Shown piece by piece: positions 56,455 through 64,000 of a stretch of DNA of 64,000 nt; position 1 is the first letter of the stretch; the number at the start of each line of letters is the position of its first letter. The stretch comes from Ecdyonurus torrentis. Taxonomy: Eukaryota > Arthropoda > Insecta > Ephemeroptera > Heptageniidae. The position numbers and the translations under genes are program-made. The stretch spans positions 9,696,532 through 9,760,531 of the forward strand of contig OX439137.1 of the NCBI GenBank assembly GCA_949318235.1. Direction: 5' to 3'. The notes under the pieces were generated by a model, which made no database searches, was not told the origin of the DNA, and saw only the letters and a program-made list of their open reading frames with translations.

Positions 56455-58138
56455 AGGCATAGAAAACATTGAAACAACATGTCGATAGTGAGGAGCAGAG
56501 AAGCGACCAATGGGAAATCAAGCGAATTTAGAAATATGAAAAACAAAAGTCTATCTATATTTTTCTACAATAGTTAGAAAGTGAAAGTTATTTTATTTAA
56601 AACGGCTGGTTTATTAGCTTTCTGGTACATTTTTAAAAATAAAATTATGATGCAAATTAACAAAGTTAATTAATAATGGGAAATATTTGAGCGCGATTTT
56701 TGGTCTTGTTTTTACAACTGTGAAGTGCAACTCGATGTCAAAAGTTTAGTTAACATTGGATTGTAATGATTTTTTTACACAAAATACGAAACTGAACAGC
56801 GTATACAAGGATATAATTTTTTTGGCATCCTCAAAAAATTAGCAAAGTTATTTGCACATTTCTAATTAAAAAAAAATTTGCGTTAAAATGAAGCTACAAC
56901 TTTAAAATTTGACCTCAGTATTCACCATTAAAGTGTAAATGTTTGCTGAAAAAATAAATTATTTTTGATCATTTGTTACAATTTTACAATTTAATTGAAA
57001 ACTTTAGAATAAATGAGAAAAGTGAAGCCGATGCGCGACAGAAAAAAGAGAAGAAATCTTGCAAGCTACTAAAAATTCGCTGTGCTAAGCTACTACGTAA
57101 TTTTATTTTTGTCTATCAAAATATCAAAATTTCATACGGTACCAATGAAATAACTTAATTATGCAAAATATAAGACAAATACCCAAACAAAATGTTGCTG
57201 AAGTATGCATATTTTTACGCTGTTATACTTGCTTAAACCAAAAGTTTTTTTACGTAGTAGCTTAGGACAGTGACTTTTTAGTAGCTTTTTTATTTTTTTC
57301 TCATTTATTCTAAAGTATTCAATTAAATTGTAAAATTGTAACAAATGATCAAAAATAATTGATTTTTTCAGCAAACATTTTCACTTTAATGGTGAACACT
57401 GAGGCCAAATTTCAAAGTAGTGGCTTCAATTTCACGCTAATTTTTTTTAAATTAGAAATGTGCAAATAACTTTGCTAATTTTTTGAGGTTGCCAAAAAAA
57501 TTACATCCTTAAATACGCTGTTCAGTTTCGTATTTTGTGTAAAAAAATCATTACAATCCAATGTTAACTAAACTTTTGACATCGAGTTGAACTTCACAGT
57601 TGTAAAAACAAGACCAAAAATCGCGCTCAAATATTTCCCATTATTAATTAACTTTGTTAATTTGCGTCATAATTTAATTTTTTAAAATGTACCAGAAAGC
57701 TAATATACCAGCCGTTTTAAATAAAATAACTTTCACTTTCTAACTATTGTAGAAAAATATAGATAGACTTTTGTTTTTCATATTTCTAAATTCGCTTGAT
57801 TTCTCATTGGTCGCTTCTCTGCTCCTCACTATCGATGTTCTAAACACGAAATGGGATCTACAAAACTGATGGTATTTTTTACCAGAATGTAAATGTGCCC
57901 CCACAAAAGAGAGCTTGAAAAAAATGTAAAGTATGCAATTTGCGTGAATATTCCTGTTTATGACGTCATAAACAGGCAAAAACTAGTATAAAAATGTTGT
58001 ACGGGTTGCATAAATCGAAATTTTCTGATCACTGCTACAGTGCTACAGTTGGGTTTTGAGACTAATTAATGTTATTTATGTAAGTCCCATCAAGTGTTTT
58101 GTGATGTAAATGCCAATGTTTTCATGTTGTCTATGCCT
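56455..58138. mobile_element. TTAA MITE family B, copy inserted in S
   Basis: Ends AGGCATAGAAAACATTG and, inverted, CATGTTGTCTATGCCT between TTAA at 56451-56454 and 58139-58142. The right 300 bp match copy 1 at 5466-5808. The extra length is due to element BB. Confidence 0.9.
56482..57835. mobile_element. Palindromic element BB inserted in B
   Basis: A 1.35 kb palindrome: TCGATAGTGAGGAGCAGAG at the left against CTCTGCTCCTCACTATCGA at the right, pairing nearly throughout and centring near 57160. It is absent from family B copy 1, which shows it was inserted. Superfamily unclear, because the target duplication could not be fixed. Confidence 0.85.
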
Positions 58139-58498
58139 TTAACCATTTTCTGAGGTGTTTAAGAAGTTTTAAACCAGTGAGTCCCCTAGATAAATATCTT
58201 AGCTATAAGTCAAAACAATAAAAACTACGATATTTTATTTGGTTCAGTTTTTGAATGTGAAGGAAGGAGTTAAACATGAGCTCATCATTTAATTTCTTTT
58301 CTTTACATTCAAAAACTGAACCAAATAAAATATCTTGGTTTTTATTGTTTGACTTAAAGCTATGATATTCATCTAAGGGACGACCCACTGGTCTAAAACT
58401 TCTTAAACACCTCAGAAAATGGTTTAAAAAATAATAAAAATATAAATTTGATCGCAGCGACATCTGCCTGAACTGCTACATGATCCATTCCCCCTTAA

Positions 58499-61400
58499 TT
58501 TCCTTTAACTTTTCAATAGTGAAGTTTTACTGAAGCTATTGCAATACCATCTTATTTTCATATTATAAAAACAGTCCTCAACTTAAAAATGTTACCTTCT
58601 TGCTAGCACTGAGCATGTTAAGTTAAAATATTTGGTGAAATTCATTTTTAACTTTTTGGTAAATATATTTTTTTTTTACGAAGTAAAAAATACTAATTTC
58701 AAATTTGAACTAAAACAATAATATTAATAGGAATAACTACTCATTATTAGTGGCCAATATGTGCACTTATTTATTTATTTAAGTCTATTGTCTAATCTAG
58801 TGTAAAATTTGCTTGAATTATGTGCCTTGTTCGAATTTTTAATTTTGAAAGCAAAAAATAATAATAATTTGTATGTTACATTTATATAATACAAATATTC
58901 ATTTTTAGGTCCTGTTTATGCAGATTGTAATAGAAGACTTTCAAAAAGTAGATGTAATAAAAAAATTAGCTTGCAGAGCCCAACAATAATAACAAACTGC
59001 TAATAGACAACTTTGTGTTCATGACGTGATTTCATATTATGCTTTTTTATGGGACATGAAGCATAACTCAAATTATATTTTTTTTTCTTGATACTGAAAT
59101 TTTAACTGCAGCGTACTGAGTCCCAAAGCTTTTATTTTCTTGAATTGGAATCAATTTATTTGCAAACCATATTTCCGCCCAATTGACTTGAAATTCAGGA
59201 AAACTAAAGCTTTAAGGCTGAGTTGTTTCAAAAAGTTGCAGTAAAGTTTCAGTATTTTAAAAAGACATCTATTTTAAGTGTTAGCTACTGTGTTCTCCCA
59301 TAAGAAAGCACATTACATTGAGGCAGAAACACAAAGTCACCTACTAGTACTTTGTTAGTATTGTTGGGCTTCAAGTTTGTTTATTTTGTTATGAAACCCT
59401 CATAAGTCTTCTATTGAGAGCTGTAATATTTCTCAAAAAAAAAATAAAAATGTATTAATTGAATTAATTTAACTATTGCAGGTACTAAAGTATTGCACAA
59501 CTATTGATGTATAAAAAAATTGATTTCTATAATGTCATTGCTTTATAAGAATCTGTAAATCACTTATGTTGTAAATAATATTTTACATTTTATATAATAC
59601 TTTTTACTAAAATTATTGTGCTTAATAATAAATTGTATGTAATTATTACATAGGTATTTATAAATAACCATGCACAAATTGTGCATTCATGTATTTAACA
59701 TATAGTATAAAATTAATATTTTAGCAGTGATAATATTTTATGCCATAATTATAAAATTTTGCCTCTCTTGCTTATCTGTACATATAAATTGTAATAAATT
59801 TTTATAAATAATTAAAACAAAAAACTTACAAAAAAATCATTTTGTGTTTTTTATATATATATATAGGTATATATATATATAAGCATGATGTTAAGAATTC
59901 ATTAGATAGAAACAGTGAGTTCTTATTTAAATTGTATCTTTCAATGAGATTATTTTTTTTCTCCGCAATTTTATTATTGACTAAATGGAACAACTGTTTT
60001 GTGGCTAACTTTAAGCGATTTCATTTATAATTGCTTTTGTTTCTACTTGATTTCTCGCAGCCCTCATATTGTGAATGCAAAGGCTAGCACATACTTCAAA
60101 CACTGAGGGCTCTGATCCACCACTATTGGACTCTAGCTATCCCACTTTTTTTTATGGCAACCTGCACATCCGACAGTAGCTGACTTTGAACAAGCCAAGC
60201 AATGCCAGGGTGGGTTTCATATCCTAACCTGCCTGTACACATGATAGGTTGTAGGACTTTTTTTTTTTTTTTTTTTTTTTTGCCTCCCTGGAACAATGCA
60301 TTTTTGCACTATGCAGATCCTTGACATAACATAGGAGAAAGTATGCAGGCAAGCTCATCACTTTGGTGATTCACCGCCAATGAGTCACTTGCAATACTGC
60401 ACCCATGCCCCCCCCCCCCCCCCCAATAATAATAAATTTTAAATTATTCTTCCTATAAACTGAGTTGCATAATATTCTGAAAGTTTATGTTTTTAACATA
60501 TCACAGCAAATTGAAAGTATTTTTAATTAGTTTTCTAAAATTTTAATAAGCTGTGATCTATTTTAAATTATCATATGTATTTCAAAAATCGCAATTTAAA
60601 ATAGATTATTATACATACATACATACATATCATGACGCTATAAATCCCTTTCGGGGTAAGCCAACAACACAGATGTTTTATCCTGACCCAGTGATAGACC
60701 TCCACAACTTCCTATCCTGACTTGCTTCACTTGCTTAGATTATTATTAACATTATTAAAATATTAAGATACTAACGGCCGTAAGTTGCATAAGGAAAATA
60801 AATCATGCAGCTAAGTATGATAAACTTGATAGAAAAGAAGAGAAGTAACCAACACAATGGGAAGGCCCTTGCAGCTTTCTCCTATACTTTTCTTTCAAAT
60901 TTATCATACATTATTAAAATAGTATTCTTAAAATAATTATATTTTTAATTCAGTATTATAAGTCTGAGTGGGCGGGGGGGGGGGGGGGGGGTTAGAAGAA
61001 GTACAAGACATAATTATTCAACAAGAAATTCTGCAATACAAAAAGACTAGTCTGTATTTCAAGTGATTCTAATTTTTTATTATTATTATTTATACTATGG
61101 TATAAGACTGTACACTATAGTTATCGCCAGGCTCTTTTTACGGCGAAAGCAATGAGTTTACGAGATTTTAACTAGAACCAAAACCATCTTAGAATTCCAT
61201 CTACTTGCCATACCACTGCTTAAAACTCTTTTATCACTAGAGGGGGCCGAGATAAATAGGGGTGCCGATAACTGGGGCAGTGTCGGTTGGGCTGCTTTTC
61301 TCAACAATATTATAGGAATTTGAACCTTAAAAAGACCCTTAAGCTGCCGATAACTAGTCGTACTACCATTTATAAAAGAATTTAAGTAAAGTTTGAACAT

Positions 61401-61499
61401 TTATTTACAAATATAAGTATACAGAGAATTGAATTTTGAATTACTAACTTTTAAAAGTGAGTGAGAACAAATAAATATTTATTTTTTATTAATTAAATT
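58499..61499. other. Intergenic stretch with scattered repeats
   Basis: I see no convincing gene. It contains an inverted-repeat element (about 58976-59371, AGCCCAACAAT against ATTGTTGGGCT), a less AT-rich block at 60050-60420, a LINE 3' fragment, an L fragment (60815-60915), and C- and G-runs at 60408-60424 and 60965-60990. Confidence 0.55.
60620..60735 (-). mobile_element. LINE 3' end fragment
   Basis: On the minus strand this matches the last 100 bases of the LINE at 44642-45104: GGAAGTTGTGGAGGTCTATC, CCCGAAAGGGATTTATAG and a (TATG)n tail (60620-60630). It is heavily 5'-truncated. Confidence 0.88.
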
Positions 61500-61837
61500 T
61501 TACAATTCTAATTTAGTTTTCCCACAGTTATGACAGGAAACAAATTTTTGTTTTACATTAAAATTATCTAGAGGATTAAAATTAGTCTTTTCTTCCTCAG
61601 AATAATCTCCACTTAAACTTAAATCAATATTTCTTAAAAAATCATCATCATCGTCAATGAATTCTTCTTTCTGTTTCTTGGGAGTTTTTATTTTATTATC
61701 AATGTAATTAAATTGTGTGGGTGTTTCTTGTTGATTTTCTCCAGGACAAGTGCCTTGGTTTGTACATGTTTCCTCTTTTGGTTTTATTTCATTCACATCG
61801 ACAGTGTCAGGGAAACATTGCATTTCTCCATCATTAC
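61500..61837 (-). CDS. Small acidic cysteine-containing secreted protein, exon 2
   Basis: Joined to the exon at 62325-62409 this gives a 140-residue protein ending at a TAA. The exon starts after TTTTTAAG (acceptor) with GT AAT GAT GGA, completing a split glycine codon in phase 1. The sequence has a DDDDD run, Glu/Lys-rich stretches, and cysteines as CFPD, CTNQGTC and a final CHNC (GKTKLEL). No known domain is recognised. The signal peptide predicts secretion; function unknown. Asn/Lys codon use is AT-biased like that of its neighbours. Confidence 0.7.
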
Positions 61838-62324
61838 CTTAAAAATTAATAGTTATTAGCCCCTACAAATTCTGCAACCCTTTGTGCTCTACCGTCAACC
61901 ACAATGCATACTTTAAAACTCTGCAGGCGCTTTTCTAAGCGTTCTTGAATTTTCCGATTTTGATATTATAATGGTTGCGTATGTAGTGTAAAAATATTAA
62001 AAATATATATAGATTGATGGAATATGTTATTTTTATATCAATTTGTACGAGAGCTAAATAAAATAATGCTTTATTTAATATTTTATTTCGATTTTTTTTA
62101 GCTATATATTCTTTTAATATTAAAATAAAATATCCTAAAAAAAACGTTAATAATTATTATTAATTTTTTTTTTTAATAAGAGAAATATACGTTACAATTA
62201 TTTTACGCTTCCAAAAAATGAATATTTTAGTTGTTATTCATAAACTGCTCAACGAATATTTTTTTTGTTAGATTTAATTAATTAAAAGCAAGGAAAACTT
62301 TTAGAAATAAATAAATAATTTTAC

Positions 62325-62409
62325 CTGTTGGAATACATGCTGATTGCGTGGTATGAAACATGACGCAGATAAAATATAAAGCAAAATATAAATTTTCTGT
62401 TGTCATCAT
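62325..62409 (-). CDS. Signal-peptide exon of the small secreted protein
   Basis: ATG ATG opens MMTTENLYFALYFICVMFHT, a short start and hydrophobic core, then TQSACIPT and a donor CAG/GTAAAAT after 28 codons plus one base. A signal cut after the SA of TQSA is plausible. The phase matches exon 2 at 61837 exactly. The intron is 487 bases. Confidence 0.7.
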
Positions 62410-62606
62410 TTTCTCTGCTCTATATATCTGCAGAATCTATAATAGAATCAATAAAAAAAAATATGTTAGGAAAACCCATGTATAATGATTAAATACGCAT
62501 TTTTTTCTTATTGGCAACATAAATATAATATTTATGTTGCCAATAAGAAAGAAATGCGTATTTAATCTATCAATTGTGCATTGCAAAATAATAATAAATC
62601 AAGTAA

Positions 62607-62610
<4 letters not shown>

Positions 62611-62692
<82 letters not shown>
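62611..62692. repeat. (TA)n microsatellite between two signal-peptide exons
   Basis: About 82 bases of TA. Just left of it, 62492-62565 contains a perfect hairpin (TACGCATTTTTTTCTTATTG against CAATAAGAAAGAAATGCGTA). Confidence 0.95.
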
Positions 62693-62699
<7 letters not shown>

Positions 62700-62960
62700 T
62701 CATGACAACATTTAACTTATACAACAGTATGTATTAATAAATATATATATTTTTAAATTTTTAATTCAGAACTTCAAAATACATTTTATTTTCCTTGAAT
62801 ATAAAATAGTAATATAATATACTAATACTATAATGCATATTAGGCTACTATTAGGCTATTATAGCTACAACCCTAGAGCATATTATATGCTATTGCTTGA
62901 ATATAAAGAAGAAGAAAATACAAAATAGTAAATTTTATAAAATAAGTATAATTCACTTAC

Positions 62961-63081
62961 CTTTACAGTTGTAACAATCACATGCAATTTGCGTGAATAT
63001 TATAATTATCAAAGTATTAGTTGTGAAGAAAATTGAAATGTGTGCATTTTTTATGTGTTTTTTGTAAGTCTCAGCAAACAT
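62961..63081 (-). CDS. Alternative or duplicate signal-peptide exon
   Basis: ATG opens 40 codons plus one base: MFAETYKKHIKNAH, a hydrophobic stretch (TNTLIIIIFTQIA), then CDCYNCK and the strong donor AAAG/GTAAGTG. Its phase is the same as that of the exon at 62325, so it could replace that exon as an alternative first exon, giving CDCYNCKG-NDGEMQC. It could instead belong to a separate duplicated gene whose second exon is lost. Splicing cannot be decided from sequence. Confidence 0.5.
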
Positions 63082-63468
63082 TTCTAATATAAACACATTT
63101 CATTATAAATCATGCTTATTTTACAAAAATTAAATAAACAAATTTTTATTTTATTTTATATTGTGTGTTTATATGATTTTATTATTTTTATTATTTTATG
63201 TGCTGTGAAAAATTGAAGCGTTTGTTAAAAATTAATATTAATTAACTTCTTAGAAAAATCACGTTGGTACATATATGTATAATACTTTTAAAAGAATAGC
63301 AAAAGAGGTTATTTTTTACGCACTATATAATTACAGGTAAAAGAAATTAAAATCTTTAACATATTGTGTTCTAATATTCTGATATTAAAATAATATAAAT
63401 ATGGATACTTATATTATATCATTAATAGATTGATAGAAATTCAAGATTATTTTCCTACATATTATTAC

Positions 63469-63514
<46 letters not shown>

Positions 63515-63619
63515 ATTTGCATAACCTATATAGCCATCAATATGTTTAGTTTACTATTATGATATCATACGTTTAGTACTATTGATTGTAGTGATGTAAC
63601 AAAAATGTTATAGTATTTC

Positions 63620-63681
<62 letters not shown>

Positions 63682-64000
63682 ATATAAGATGTACAGTCAT
63701 TGTGTCATTGTACTAAAAAATGAAATTGTATTATGGCTTATGGCGTATTTGAATGCAGTCAGATGGAGATTTCAGTTGACGCAAAACTCTATCTAAATAC
63801 ATGTTATTCTCATATGCCAATAGAATTTCATTTTTATTGCAATGACCGAACAGTACATTATACATATAATAAATATACTACAATCATATCATTTAAGAAT
63901 ATTTTTTTTATATAAATTATGGTTCTAGTTCTACAGCACTTTTTCAATATAATAAATGCGCGCGACGTGGCGCGCGTATAAATAAATATGAAAATTGTTT
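63082..64000. other. Right edge: AT-rich, homopolymers, one unassigned frame
   Basis: Contains poly-T (63474-63509) and poly-A (63620-63679). A 60-codon plus-strand frame at 63733-63915 (MAYGVFECSQMEISVDAK...) has three cysteines and no signal sequence or known domain; I leave it uncalled. A small GC hairpin, CGCGCGACGTGGCGCGCG, is at 63958-63976. Confidence 0.5.

Larger units (their letters stand above)
56381..58494. mobile_element. TTAA MITE S, outer element of a three-level nest
   Basis: Ends GGGGGAATGGATCATGTA and, inverted, TACATGATCCATTCCCCC, bounded by TTAA at 56377-56380 and 58495-58498. Without the B insertion it would be a palindrome of about 430 bp; its inner arms pair as TTTTTGAATGTGAAGG against TTTACATTCAAAAA. 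Confidence 0.92.

Noticed and set aside
56973..57374. Two near-identical frames (LLQFYNLIE...) on opposite strands as a gene family
   Set aside because: They are the two arms of the palindromic element BB.

Overview
The window is eukaryotic nuclear DNA: strongly AT-rich, with introns, polypyrimidine-AG splice acceptors, long (TA)n, (GA)n, poly-A and poly-T tracts, and dense DNA transposon debris. The gene content (a secreted poly-C-type-lectin, large C2H2 zinc-finger proteins) and the repeat mix (TTAA-flanked, hAT-like, Tc1/mariner-like and Mutator-like non-autonomous elements, 5'-truncated LINEs) point to an invertebrate, most likely an arthropod. The species cannot be named from sequence alone.

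Genes. (1) 2496-13215 (+) is the 3' part of a gene with four tandem C-type lectin domains, each built from the same four-exon cassette; the 5' end is probably left of the window. (2) 14830-14900 (-) is an orphan signal-peptide-like exon; its degenerate second copy is split between 17435 and 21066 by nested transposons. (3) 27224-30683 (-) is the large last exon of a zinc-finger gene, possibly starting in a CpG-rich leader near 37524-37740. (4) 41938-53812 (+) is a second zinc-finger gene with four exons in one continuous frame (1073 aa). Genes 3 and 4 appear to be diverging, distantly related paralogues, with a 3.1 kb Mutator-like insertion (37801-40923, 9-bp target duplication) between their 5' ends. 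(5) 61500-62409 (-) is a two-exon gene for a small acidic, cysteine-containing secreted protein; a second signal-peptide exon with the same splice phase lies upstream at 62961-63081.

Repeats. Most of the remaining sequence is transposon-derived and often nested. At least seven TTAA-flanked families (piggyBac-like target site) are present, several with two elements sharing one TTAA. Several hAT-like elements have 8-bp duplications and arrays of short self-complementary motifs near their ends. One TTAA element (22808-23218) carries an 85-bp copy of the 3' coding end of zinc-finger gene 3. LINE 3' fragments occur at 9475-10320, 44642-45104, about 46975 and about 60620.

No tRNA, rRNA, CRISPR array, prokaryotic operon or autonomous intact transposase was seen. 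Element names (A, B, C and so on) are labels used only here; superfamily assignments rest on terminal sequence and target-site duplication, not on a transposase.
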